Of a stretch of 64,000 nucleotides of DNA, positions 25,916 through 36,400 are shown piece after piece. A model generated the notes under the pieces. That model ran no database searches, was not told the origin of the DNA, and saw only the letters and a list, made by a program, of their open reading frames with translations. The stretch covers positions 1 through 64,000 of the forward strand of contig NZ_JADPEG010000014.1 in the NCBI RefSeq assembly GCF_015667585.1, written 5' to 3'. The stretch's first letter is position 1. Each line of letters starts with the position of its first letter. This DNA is from Clostridium sp. D33t1_170424_F3 (GTDB taxonomy: Bacteria > Bacillota > Clostridia > Oscillospirales > Acutalibacteraceae). Made by a program: the position numbers and the translations under genes.

Positions 25916-28900
25916 TCAGCTGAGCACCTGGTAAACGTTGAGTTCCGCGGCGGAGGCAAAGCCGCCGTTGCCCGCTTTGGCGACCAGTGTGATGCTCCTG
26001 GCGTTCACCGTGTCAAAGGAGACGGTTTTCAGGTTGGCGTTGTTTGCCCAGCTGCCGCTGGCAACGGTGACGGTGTCGCCCTCTGCGCTGACCACCTGCA
26101 GGTCGTACTGTGTGATGATGCCGTTCGGACCGGAGGCGCGCGGCAGATAGGTGAATTTGTTGATGTTGAACGGTTCGCTGAAGGTCAGGGTGATGCTCTG
26201 CGGCAGCGCGTCCGACGCGCCGGCCGGATAATTGGTGTGCCACAGGGTCGATTCGTCTCCGTCGATGGCGAAGGAGGCCGGGCCGTCGTTGCCCGCGGCG
26301 GGAGTCTTCTCGCTGGTTGCCGTGGCAGTCATCTTGCTGTGCGGCACCAGGCTCTTGTCGATAAAGAGGTCGCCCTTGTAAACGGTGAAGTCGTCGATGA
26401 CACCCTGGAAGGCGTCCGTTTCGCTGCCCAGCGTGGTCAGCGGCAGCAGGAAGGTGCCGAATTGTGCGGTGCTCACGCCGTGCTGGGTGATGATGGTGTT
26501 CGCGCGGCTGATCTCATCCACATAGGCGTCGTTGACGAACAGCTTGGTCTTGTTGTGCTGGCCGACAATGCCGAGCTTGACCCACTCGCCGACCGGCAGC
26601 GTGTAGTTGAAGGAGTAGTCCACGTTGTCGCGGGAGAAGCCGACCTTGCCGGTGCCCGCCTGCACGGCTTTGAACTTTCCTTTGGCGGATTCCAGCAGAA
26701 CCTGCTCGTCGTTTCCGCCCAGCTCGCGCTTAACCCACATGGACATGGAGTATTCCGGCCCCATATTGGCAAGCGGCAGGGAAACGTGGCTGTCGTAGGA
26801 GGTAAAGGCAAGGCCCTGTCCGTTCCTGCCGCCGTCCGTCAGTTCGACGTTGGACATGTAGAGCGCGTCGTAGCCGTTGTCGGAGGTATCGGACATGGCG
26901 CGGCCCAGAGAGCCCTCAAAGTCGAAGGAGAGGACCTCGTCGCCCTTGGATTCCACATCGCCGCGCGGGTTGGTGTTTGGCGCGGTGTCGATGATCTTGG
27001 CAAGCGACTGGAACTGCGCATAGGTTTTGTCCGTCCCCTCGCCCCAGCATTTTTCGGAGAGCACCTGGACCGGCGGGAAGAGGCGGTCGAACATGTCGTA
27101 TTCGGTGATGCCGTTGTAGCTGATGCCGGTCAGGTCGTTCCACAGGGCGAACGAGCCGCCCAGCACCTGCGGTTCGCAGGCGGAAATGACAGTGCCTTCA
27201 AAGTTGTTTGGCGTCCAGGTGTTGTACAGGCTCCGGACGTCCAGATAGTCGTGGTAATAGGTTGCGCCGGGAACGATATACAGGTTTCCGTCCAGGATAT
27301 TAATCAAATCATAGCCCTGGTTGAACATCTGTGCCGGGTTGCACCAGCTTCTGTTCCAGATGTCCATCTGGACGCCTTTGGCGGCGACCGGTGTGCTGCC
27401 GCTCTTTTGGGTCAGGCTGCCCCAGATGCGCGGGGTGATGCCCTTGTCCATCACGTATTTGAGCATGGTATCCGCATACGCGCGGTACTGCTCCGCGTCG
27501 CCGTAGAATTCGTCCGCGCCGACATGGAAGACGGAATCGCGGAAAACCGGCTCCTCGCCGTCCTGCGGATCCAGATACTCGTCAAAAATGCCCTTCATGA
27601 AGTTGACGGCCTCCGGATTGGTCACATCCAGCATCGCGGCGTTTTCCTGCGGGCTGTGCGTGTTCGGCCCGCTGTAGGAGTATTCCGGGTGCACCTTGAT
27701 AAAGGCCAGTGAGTGGCCGGGGCTGTCGAATTCCGGCACAATATTGACGCCGTATTGCTTGGACAGGTCGATGAAGTTGCCGAAATCCCGTTTGGAATAG
27801 GATAGATCCTGCGCCGTCAGGTAGACGCCGTTTTCGCCCCGGACGTCGGATTCCAGGCGGAAGGCGGAATAGGCGTTTGCAATCGCTTCCTGTTTGTTGG
27901 CATAGTTGTTCATCGATATGTAGTTGTCGTTAAGATGGAGATGGAAGTCGTTCATCTTGTACCAGGACATGGTCTTCATGACTTCCGTGATGAATTCCAG
28001 GGAGACCGGGCGGCGGGCCACGTCGAACATGAAGCCGCGCACCTTGAACTTCGGATAGTCGCGCGAGACGCCCTTCGGAATCGTGGTACCCGTCTGTTTG
28101 AGAATCTGCAGGACGGATCGTGTGCCCAGGAACACGCCCTGCGCGGTTTCTGCCTCAATGGTCAGGCTGTCGCCCACGCGGAGGTAATAGCCCTCGTCGC
28201 CCAGGCCGCCGTCGTCGGTGTCCAGCGTGAGGAAGAAGCCGTGCGCGTCCGCCTTGCTGCCCGTGGTGACGGAAGCCCAGCGGCCGGTAATATCCTCGTA
28301 GTCCTCCGCAAAGATATTTGCTGTTTCCAGCAGCTCACGGGCGTAGGCGTCGTCCACCACAATGCGCGTCGCATTCGAGATGGAGAAGTTGCCCTGGCCG
28401 CCGCTCCACTCGCGCAGCTCCGGAATGACCAGGGGCTTTGCGTTGCCGCCCTTGGGTTCGGTGCCGGGGATGGATACGGCAATATCGGGGGATTTGGCGG
28501 TTTCGATGCCGCGCGTAACCAGGAACATCACGGAGACGGTGACGTCGGAAACCGGTGGGTAGATGGTTCCGTCGCTGCCGATGACCTGCTCGTAGTCCGC
28601 GCCGATCAGTTCGACGGAGCAGTCCTCCGGTACCGCAGGCATTGTCAGAGCGGTGTCGCCCGCCCGAACGGCGGGAACCTGCAGGGAGGCGGCGACGTCG
28701 GCGAGCGTCTGCGGAATATCGCCGCTGTAGGCCTCTACCTCATAGAGGGAGACGGTGTTCCATTCAACGCCCTCGCTGTTGGAATTGAATCTGGTAATAT
28801 ATACGCGGATATAACGCGTGGAGACCGCCTGATCCAGCGTGACAATCTGCCGGAAGTTGGCGGGTGCGGCGGTGCCGGTGTAGACCGGGTTCCAGGTTTC

Positions 28901-29878
28901 CCCGTCCTCGGAGAAGTCCACGGTATAGGAGGTCGCGTTGCGGCGTTCCCATTCCAGAACGATGTTTTTCACAGGCTTCGCCTTGCCCAGATCGATTTTC
29001 AGCCACTGCGGAGCGCCTTTGATGTCGCTGGCCCAGCGGGATTTTTTGGCGCCGTCGCGGTCGATTACGCCGTCGATGGCCTTGGAGGCGGTGAAGTCGG
29101 CGGTTTCCTGTGAGGACGCGGTGGCCGTGCCCTTCAGGCAGAGGTTGCCCTGCTCGATGGGCTCGTCCGGCTTCTCCGGCTCCTCGGTGCTGTACGCTTC
29201 AACTTCAAAGAGGGAAACGGTATTCCACTTGACGCCCTCGCTGGTTTCGTCAAAAGCGCGGATCACAATTTGCAGGTAACGTCCGGAGACGGGCGCGTCC
29301 AGCGCGATCTCCTCGCGCAGCTCGGACGGGGCCTGTGTGCCGGTGTAGACGGGCGTCCAGTTCTGCCCGTCCTCCGAGAGCTCAACAGAGTAGTCGGTGG
29401 GGTTGCGGCGCTCCCATTCCAGCGCGATGGAGGAGATAGGATACGATTTGCCGAAGTCGATCTTCAGCCATTTTGTACCTCCAAGGGTGTCGCTGGCCCA
29501 GCGGGACTGGTCGGCGGTGGGCTTTACGCCGCGGTTGACAACGCCGTCCACCGCTTTGGAGGCGGGGAAGTCGGCGGTTTCCGTATCCGAGGCGGCCGCC
29601 GCAGCGTGCAGCGCTACATTATAAAGCGGATCTTCCACCTGTGCGGATGTGCTGCTGGAAGACTCTGTGCGCGAGGGGGCTTCTGTTTTTGGCGTCGAGG
29701 CTTCCTCCTGGCCGGGTGCGGAGGGGAGCTCTGTAACGGCGGCCGGGCCGCGCGTGGGGTCGTATTGGGTCCGGTTGTTGATGGCGGCCAGCGCCGTGCC
29801 GGCTGTGCCGCCGCAGAGCAGCGCGCAGGCCAGTGCCAGTGCGGTCAGCTTTCTGCTGATGCGAGTATTTCCTTTCAC
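25916..29878 (-). CDS. secreted GH20 hexosaminidase-like enzyme with F5/8C and LamG modules
   Basis: This 1320-residue protein starts at GTG 29878, with GGAGG 9 nt upstream. The signal peptide is KLTALALACALLCGG... Two F5/8-type-C modules (about 74-230, 245-390) share the pattern RWASD...WLKID. An Ig-like piece, a GH20b domain (485-625) and the GH20 barrel (625-970) follow. The barrel shows FHLHLNDN, EFDSPGH and the Asp789-Glu790 pair in HVGADEFYG, as in GH20 enzymes; this sequence style is close to bifidobacterial lacto-N-biosidase, so either beta-N-acetylhexosaminidase or lacto-N-biosidase is possible. A LamG/concanavalin-like domain (996-1183) and a third F5/8C module (1187-1318) end it. 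Unlike its large neighbours it has no FIVAR repeats and no closing domain. It is divergent from the ROK gene. Confidence 0.88.
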   Translation of the reverse strand: MKGNTRISRKLTALALACALLCGGTAGTALAAINNRTQYDPTRGPAAVTELPSAPGQEEASTPKTEAPSRTESSSSTSAQVEDPLYNVALHAAAAASDTETADFPASKAVDGVVNRGVKPTADQSRWASDTLGGTKWLKIDFGKSYPISSIALEWERRNPTDYSVELSEDGQNWTPVYTGTQAPSELREEIALDAPVSGRYLQIVIRAFDETSEGVKWNTVSLFEVEAYSTEEPEKPDEPIEQGNLCLKGTATASSQETADFTASKAIDGVIDRDGAKKSRWASDIKGAPQWLKIDLGKAKPVKNIVLEWERRNATSYTVDFSEDGETWNPVYTGTAAPANFRQIVTLDQAVSTRYIRVYITRFNSNSEGVEWNTVSLYEVEAYSGDIPQTLADVAASLQVPAVRAGDTALTMPAVPEDCSVELIGADYEQVIGSDGTIYPPVSDVTVSVMFLVTRGIETAKSPDIAVSIPGTEPKGGNAKPLVIPELREWSGGQGNFSISNATRIVVDDAYARELLETANIFAEDYEDITGRWASVTTGSKADAHGFFLTLDTDDGGLGDEGYYLRVGDSLTIEAETAQGVFLGTRSVLQILKQTGTTIPKGVSRDYPKFKVRGFMFDVARRPVSLEFITEVMKTMSWYKMNDFHLHLNDNYISMNNYANKQEAIANAYSAFRLESDVRGENGVYLTAQDLSYSKRDFGNFIDLSKQYGVNIVPEFDSPGHSLAFIKVHPEYSYSGPNTHSPQENAAMLDVTNPEAVNFMKGIFDEYLDPQDGEEPVFRDSVFHVGADEFYGDAEQYRAYADTMLKYVMDKGITPRIWGSLTQKSGSTPVAAKGVQMDIWNRSWCNPAQMFNQGYDLINILDGNLYIVPGATYYHDYLDVRSLYNTWTPNNFEGTVISACEPQVLGGSFALWNDLTGISYNGITEYDMFDRLFPPVQVLSEKCWGEGTDKTYAQFQSLAKIIDTAPNTNPRGDVESKGDEVLSFDFEGSLGRAMSDTSDNGYDALYMSNVELTDGGRNGQGLAFTSYDSHVSLPLANMGPEYSMSMWVKRELGGNDEQVLLESAKGKFKAVQAGTGKVGFSRDNVDYSFNYTLPVGEWVKLGIVGQHNKTKLFVNDAYVDEISRANTIITQHGVSTAQFGTFLLPLTTLGSETDAFQGVIDDFTVYKGDLFIDKSLVPHSKMTATATSEKTPAAGNDGPASFAIDGDESTLWHTNYPAGASDALPQSITLTFSEPFNINKFTYLPRASGPNGIITQYDLQVVSAEGDTVTVASGSWANNANLKTVSFDTVNARSITLVAKAGNGGFASAAELNVYQVLS

Positions 29879-30341
29879 GTTTTCATTCCTCCTTAAACAA
29901 TTGATTTTCAGGCTCCTTTCTACCCTCCTTCATCCGGACGGCTGGTCCGTTATTGTTTCTTTTTCAGTATAGAGTCTGCAAAAGAAAAAAAGAAGTGAAT
30001 CTGGAAAATTACAACAATTTTTCTGCTTTAATAAAATTATTTTTTAACATCATTCATAGCGTGTAAATGATCAGCGGATGGCAATTCGGGGCGGAAGCGT
30101 CACATGATTCTGAAAGGTGAAAAAATATACGGTCTGGATGGATGCTATCTATATGTTATAGATTAAATAACATATGACAGTGATATGATTTTATAGTAAT
30201 TTTATAAATGCTATCTCACAAAAAACATATTTTTTCGTAAAAATGGTGCATTCTGTATGGTTTTAATTATATACAGGAATTTATATGTAAAAAAATTTTA
30301 GTATAATGGAGAAAATTACCAATGGATGGGCGGGAGTAAAC
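29879..30341. promoter_or_regulatory. divergent AT-rich control region between GH20 and ROK regulator
   Basis: The 463-nt spacer is very AT-rich. On the plus strand TATAAT at 30302-30307 lies about 35 nt before the ROK start but has no good -35. On the minus strand a TATACT near 29965-29970 could be the -10 for GH20. No clear operator palindrome was found, though a divergent position is typical for a ROK regulator and its target. Confidence 0.45.
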
Positions 30342-31580
30342 ATGAATGAATTTAATACGCGTAAAAGTATCAATCAGGAAAAAAGCCAGTTGATCAACCG
30401 CGCTTTGGTGCTGGATCTGCTCAGGCAGGAAGGGGTCTGTTCGCGTGCCACGCTTTCCCAACTGTCCGGGCTCAAGCAGGCGACCATCACCAACATCATC
30501 AACGAATTTATCACCTGCGGCCTGGTGGTGGAAACCGGACTGATGAGCGGCAGCAAGGGAAGGCGCTCCATCGGCATCGCTTTAAACGACCAGAAGTATA
30601 AGGTGATCGGCATCCGTATGACGCGCAGCGCGTTTTATCTCTGCCTGGCGGGCTTGTCCGGCAAGCTTTATACGGTAAAGCAGTACCGGATCGGGCCCAA
30701 GGAGAATGTGCAGATCACGATTACCCGGATTCGGACGGCGATCTATACCATGCTGCAGGAAAATACGGACACGGAAATCCCTGTGGTCTGTATGGCAATG
30801 CCCGGCCCGTATTACGAGGAGCGTGACAGCATCTTTTTTGTGACGGAGCTGTCCGGCTGGCAGAATTTCCCGATCAAGGACGCGCTTACCAAGGACTTCA
30901 CCGTGCCGATCCAGATCGTCAACGACGCAAACGCCGGCGCGTTTGCACAGCTCTGGTATCGCAGTAAGGAATACGGCATCCGCAATATGATCTATGTGCT
31001 GGCGGGACAGGGCGTGGGCTGCGGCATGATCACGGACGGCAAGCTGGTGCTGGGCCACCGCGGGCTTGCGGGCGAGTTCGGGCACAATACGATCAATTTC
31101 AACGGACCCCTGTGCGAGTGCGGCAATTATGGCTGCCTGGAAAAATACTGCTCCACCATCGTCCTGTGCGAAAACATTCAGAAGCGGCTGCAGGCCGGAG
31201 AGGCCTCCATGCTGTCTGCGGAAGACCTGAGCGTGCAGCGTATTTCCGAGGCGGTCAAGGCGGGGGACAAGGTTGCGCGCGAAGAGTTTGAGAAGGTATG
31301 CGGTTTCCTGGCGATCGGCATCATCAATCTGGTAAACCAGTTCAACCCGGGTCTGATCGTCATTGGAGATGAGCTGACCAAGGTGGACGGTGAGCTGCTG
31401 ATCGCGATCGTGCAGGAACGCGTACATAAATGCGTCAACCCGCTGATCTACAACGAGATCACCATCGAGCTGGACCAGATGCCGGAAAACCCTGTGCTGA
31501 TGGGCGCGGCGGCCATTGCGGCACAGCAGGTGCTGGCCGATCCCGGCAAGCTGATGGAGCTTCCGGACGAGGAAGAATGA
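30342..31580 (+). CDS. ROK-family transcriptional repressor, copy 1
   Basis: ATG 30342 has GGGAG 5 nt upstream. The 412-residue protein has an N-terminal winged helix (about 15-80: GVCSRATLSQLSGLKQATITN) and a ROK kinase-like sugar-sensing domain. It carries AMPGPYYEE, AGQGVGCG and the zinc motif GPLCECGNYGCLEKYCS, with the preceding EFGH histidine. This is the NagC/XylR type, in which a sugar or sugar phosphate releases the repressor. It is divergent from the GH20 gene and strongly similar throughout to the second ROK gene at 43193-44437, so the two may share operators. Targets are inferred from position only. Confidence 0.88.
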   Translation: MNEFNTRKSINQEKSQLINRALVLDLLRQEGVCSRATLSQLSGLKQATITNIINEFITCGLVVETGLMSGSKGRRSIGIALNDQKYKVIGIRMTRSAFYLCLAGLSGKLYTVKQYRIGPKENVQITITRIRTAIYTMLQENTDTEIPVVCMAMPGPYYEERDSIFFVTELSGWQNFPIKDALTKDFTVPIQIVNDANAGAFAQLWYRSKEYGIRNMIYVLAGQGVGCGMITDGKLVLGHRGLAGEFGHNTINFNGPLCECGNYGCLEKYCSTIVLCENIQKRLQAGEASMLSAEDLSVQRISEAVKAGDKVAREEFEKVCGFLAIGIINLVNQFNPGLIVIGDELTKVDGELLIAIVQERVHKCVNPLIYNEITIELDQMPENPVLMGAAAIAAQQVLADPGKLMELPDEEE

Positions 31581-31600
31581 CCCCCACGGAAAAAAAGAGA

Positions 31601-31636
31601 AACCGGCGGCTGTATAAACAGCCGCCGGTTTTTTCA
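31601..31636. terminator. bidirectional terminator, ROK / LysM-GH18
   Basis: Arms AACCGGCGGCTGT (31601-31613) and ACAGCCGCCGGTT (31618-31630) pair perfectly. TTTTTT follows on the plus strand and TTTCTCTTTTTTT on the minus strand, serving both convergent genes. Confidence 0.92.
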
Positions 31637-31643
31637 TATGCGT

Positions 31644-32924
31644 TCAGCCGACGCCGCTCCGGATGTGGAACAGCGCGTTGAGTACCAGCCAATTCTGCGG
31701 AAAATACCGCATGATGTTCCAATAGCTGACGCCCTGCAGTGGATAGCTGTGCGCCAGGGCCAGTTTGGCCGCGATGCTGCGCGCGTCCTCAAACCAGACC
31801 TCGTGTTCCCTGCCGGATGGATCCCAGTACCTGAACCACGGGGACTGGGCTTTTGGATCGTACCGGATGACCGCGCCGCGGTCGACCGCCAGCTGGACCG
31901 CCGCCGTGTTGGAAATGGAAGGCGCGCGCGATTGTCCATATATATAAGATAAGGTCCAGTCGTAGCCGTAATTGGGAATGCCCATCAGCAGCTTGGCCGG
32001 TTCGATTTGTGTGACGGAGTAATCCATGACCCGGCGCACGCTGTCAAGCGGGGCGATTGCCATCGGCATGCCAGTGGAATAGCCCCACTCATAGGTCATG
32101 ATCATCACGCCGTTGGCGGCCCGGCCAAGGCTTGCATAATCGTGGCCCGCGTAGAGGACGCCTCTCTGGTCGGAGGAAGTCTTTGGGGCCAAAGCGGTAA
32201 AGACAACAAGGCCGGCAGGGTTCAGTTTGGCGGAAAGCTCGCGCATCAGGGAGGCGTAAGGTTCCGCGTCCTCCTCCAGAATGTATTCAAAATCGACGTC
32301 GATCCCGGCATAGCCCATCTCCAGGGCGCGGCGGTATGTCTGTTCAACCAGCCGTTCGCGCGCTTCGGGGCTGTTCAGAATCTGATGTGCCAGCTCGCTG
32401 TTGAAACGGTCCTGGCAGTCGAGATTGGAAATCAGCATCAGCGGCGCGGTGCCGTAGGCGCGGGCAGTTGCGATCAGTTCGGCGTCGTCCATGTTTTTAA
32501 GCGACCCATCCGCGTTGGCATGGCAGCCGAACAGCGTCAGGAAGGTGAGGAAGGGCAGCGTTTTGTACAGGGTGTCCCGGTTGATGAACGGGTATGCGTA
32601 GCCGTTGACGGTGATCGGGCCGAACGGCGGCGCCGGATACTGCAGGACAACTGCCTGCCCGGGCCGCACGGAACGGTACAGGGTGGGGTTGTTGCGCAGG
32701 AGCTGCCGCACCGGCACGCCGAACCGCTGGGCGATCGACGGCAGCGTCTCGCCCGGTTCTGCAAGATGAACCTGTTCCGGGAACAGGATTACCAGCGTTT
32801 GTCCCACAGCCAACCGGTCCGGCTGGGCAAGCTCGTTGTCCGTGACAATACGTTCCGCCGGCACACCATAGCGGCGCGCAATGGTATAGATGCTTTCGCC
32901 CGGCTGTACCACATGTATCTGCAT
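31644..32924 (-). CDS. LysM-GH18 glycosidase, spore cortex-lytic (YaaH/SleL) type
   Basis: ATG 32924 is chosen because GGAGGGG lies 7 nt upstream and the protein then starts directly with LysM (MQIHVVQPGESIYTIARRYG). The frame is open for 12 further codons upstream. Two LysM repeats (2-48, 51-96) are followed by a GH18 barrel (about 105-420) with the catalytic DxDxE in GIDVDFEYI. There is no signal peptide, as in spore-associated YaaH/SleL proteins, which enter the spore coat during its assembly. These N-acetylglucosaminidases act on cortex peptidoglycan at germination. The domain set is clear; the germination role is inferred from the family. Confidence 0.88.
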   Translation of the reverse strand: MQIHVVQPGESIYTIARRYGVPAERIVTDNELAQPDRLAVGQTLVILFPEQVHLAEPGETLPSIAQRFGVPVRQLLRNNPTLYRSVRPGQAVVLQYPAPPFGPITVNGYAYPFINRDTLYKTLPFLTFLTLFGCHANADGSLKNMDDAELIATARAYGTAPLMLISNLDCQDRFNSELAHQILNSPEARERLVEQTYRRALEMGYAGIDVDFEYILEEDAEPYASLMRELSAKLNPAGLVVFTALAPKTSSDQRGVLYAGHDYASLGRAANGVMIMTYEWGYSTGMPMAIAPLDSVRRVMDYSVTQIEPAKLLMGIPNYGYDWTLSYIYGQSRAPSISNTAAVQLAVDRGAVIRYDPKAQSPWFRYWDPSGREHEVWFEDARSIAAKLALAHSYPLQGVSYWNIMRYFPQNWLVLNALFHIRSGVG

Positions 32925-33276
32925 TTGCTGTCCCCTCCCGGCGCATTTTTTCTCCTCCATACTATGTTTGGACTGCCGTCTCTGCGCCAGATTTTGTCAA
33001 AATATATGGTTGCAGATTGTGGATTTTTTTTGCACCATTCCGGAATTACCAGAACAGATGATGTATAAATATAATCTATTTTAAGAATTTGTGAATATTT
33101 ATTCGCTTGCGCTGCTGAAATCAAAGAGTGAAAGAAGTTGACCAAAAAAACATTAAACAAGAAATTTGAAAAATCAAAAAAATATATACCATAATTTGGT
33201 ATTTATATAAAATATCACGCCCACAGAAATATAAAAAATGAAAAATAAATAAACTTGTATGCAAAGTGTATAAAAA

Positions 33277-33305
33277 TTGACTAGTTTATCCGTTAAAACT
33301 ATAAT
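33277..33305 (+). promoter_or_regulatory. promoter of the GH84 gene
   Basis: TTGACT (33277-33282) and TATAAT (33300-33305) are spaced 17 nt apart. The start codon follows about 130 nt later, after a leader containing a small CTCCG/CGGAG hairpin. Bases 32925-33276 upstream are AT-rich with no gene seen. Confidence 0.8.
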
Positions 33306-33435
33306 ATAAATACTATTGGCATACAGGAAAGGTATGACTTCCTCCGTATGGCGCGGAGAAAAACAGCGAGGAGGGTGAGGCGTTTATTAACTTTCTTGGC
33401 ATTTCAAATGTTTTTGGAAAGAAGGAGATGTGAAA

Positions 33436-36400
33436 ATGAGAAAAAACGGCAGCAAAATCCTGTCCCTGCTTCTGGCGTTTGCGCTGTTGATGAGCACCTT
33501 TACGGTGGCGGCGTCGGCAGCGACAGCGGATTTGTCCAGCCTGCTTGGTACGGCGGTCTCCAGCGCACAGCCGGAAGATGGCACGAACATGGCGCTGAAC
33601 AAAACCGCTTCCGCCTCCGGCGTGGAAAGCGGCACGAGCCATATAGCACAGCATGCGTTTGACGGGGATACCAGTGGCTCCCGCTGGTCCGTCGATAAAA
33701 TCCGCAACCATGCGCCGCAATGGCTGAAGGTAGACCTGGGAGAGGAAATGACCTTTAACCAGGTTCGCATTTACTGGGAAGCCGCGTATGCAAGCGGCTA
33801 TGAAATCCAGGTATCCAACGACAACGTCAATTTTACCACCGTCTATAAGACAGAAGACGGCCAGGGTAAAACCGAACGGATTACGCTGGACGAGTCCGCC
33901 ACGGGCCGCTATGTGCGCCTGTGGTGCATCACCCGCCCGGCGGACGGCTGGGACGGCGTTTCCGTCTATGAGCTGGAGCTCTATCGTTTTACCAGCGAAG
34001 CCATTGTCAACAAAGCGATTGCCAAGCTGAATGTACCGAAGATTGTCAACGGCGACTTCAGCGTGGTCGTTTCCGATGAGGACGGCGCGTCTATTTCCTG
34101 GGAAAGCGACAGCGACCTGCTCCGTATCGATCCGGAAACCGGCAAAGTCACCGTTACCGCGCCGGCGGAGTCCACGGACGTCACACTGACGGCCAAAGTC
34201 ACCTACAAGGATGTTACAAAAACGGTTTCCTTCACAGCGGATGTGCGCAGTGAGGCCGAACGGCAGATCGAATACACGGTCTACCCGGTTCCGCAGCAGG
34301 TGACGCTGGGCGAGGAACGCATTACACTGACCGAGGAAGTCAACGTTGTGCTGGAGGACGGCATCAGCGAGGTCACCAAGGCCCGTCTGGAAGAAGTTCT
34401 GGACAACGCGGGACTGACCTATACCTACAGTGCGGCGCCTGTGGCGGACAAGACCAACCTTTTATTGGGCGTCAACGGTTCCGGCAAGGCGGCGGATGCG
34501 TATGCAACGGAGCATAATATTTCCCGCAATGTCTTTGCACCGGGCGAGAACAAGTTTGACATGCACATTGTTCAGCTGAATCACAACAGCGAACACGGCG
34601 ATTTCCTGCTGCTGGGCAGGGACGACGACGCGGCGTTCTACGCCATCGCCACCCTGGAGCAGGTACTTGACCAGAGGGTGAATGGGGAATTGACGGCCGT
34701 CACCTTCGACGATTACGCCAACCAGCAGTACCGCGGCATGGTGGAGGGCTTCTATGGCTATCCGTGGAGCGTCCAGGCCCGCGTCGACTGGTTTGAATTT
34801 GCGAAGAAGCTGAAGATGAACATCTTTGTCTACGGTCCGAAGGGGGATCCGTACCATCTGGGCCTGTGGGATGAGGAATATCCCGACACCGTGACGGACC
34901 AGGAGCGCAAACAGGGCGTCCTGACCAAGGACGACATCCGCGTCATCACCGCGGAAGCAAAGAAATGCAACGTTGACTTTGTCTGGGTAGCGCATCCCGC
35001 GATGCAGCGTTCGCTGAACATGAGCAGCAACGCGACGGTTGAGAGTGAAATTGAAAACCGCCTGATGCCGAAATTCCACAGCCTGTACGAGTTGGGCGTC
35101 CGTGAATTCGGCATCTTCATGGATGACATCACCATCGGCGAGGGATTGACGCAGAAATACACACAGCCGCACCTGATCGATGAGACCCAGAAGCGCCTGT
35201 ATGCAAAGTACAATACAGCGGACGCGGCGGAAGAGGATAAAGTAAAGCCGCTCTTCTATACGCCGACCTGGTATACCTATGGACTGGGTTATGCCGACAT
35301 GCAGAATCAGTGCATGGAGGCGTTTAAAAACTCCAACGTACACGAGGATGTTGTGATCTGCTTTACCGGCGACGCGGTGTGCGGCCCGATCAACAACAGC
35401 TCTTGTGAGAATTTTGCCACCCGCACCGGCCGCAAGCCCTGTATCTGGTGGAACTATCCGGTAAACGACTATGCGGACGCACAGCTCTTTATGGACCGTA
35501 TCGACGCGAACTTTGCCGTCAGTACGGAGACAAAGGACATGGTCGGCGTGATCGCGAACCCGATGAACCAGGCGGAAGCGTCCAAGGTCGCGTTCTTCGG
35601 CGTGGCGGACTTTGTCTGGAACACAAAGATCTTTGATTCCCAGAAGAACTGGGACAACAGCTTCCCGTATCTGATTGAGAAGGGAATCCCGGGCGTATCC
35701 AGGGAAGAACTGCAGGAAGCCTACCGCGTGGTCTGCAAAAACATTGTGACCGAGCCGGAAGCGAAGGATATGCAGGAGCTGTACACCAAGTTCAAAGCGG
35801 AGTATCCGCTCGGCGAGCTGGGGACCGCGAAAAAGATGCTGGCGACTTTCAAGGAATTGAACGACGGCATCGCAAAGGTCCGTCTGATGAAGGACTGCGG
35901 CGACGCCTCCTATGAGCTGCTCTATACGGAGCTGGAGGGCAACCTGAACCGCCTGTCCGACATGGCGCTGGTCATTGAGAATTCTCTGACAGTTCTGTTG
36001 AGCGATGACGACGACACCCGCTGGGCAGCGTTCAATACCGCGTCCAAAATCCAGAATGAAGAGCTTTCCCAAAGCAAAAATCCGCGTTACGTTATTCATG
36101 CGATGGAGGATGCCGGCATGTCTCCTACCTTTAAGGATTACTGGGCGGATCCGTCCAAGAATGCCATGCGCCCGTTCGTCAGCTATATCCTGACACAGGC
36201 GACAAGCGCGATCAACAACGTGACGCCGGTCTCCAGAGAACCGCGCCTCTTCACCAATTCCAGCGCATCGTTTGCGCTGGAAAACAGCGGCGGAACCCTT
36301 TCCGTAACCGTCCCGCAGGGGGCGAGCCTGAGCCGGAACGAGTATGTCGGCGTTGCGTTCAATAAGGTGCGCAATTTGACCGGGATTGCCGATCCGCAGG

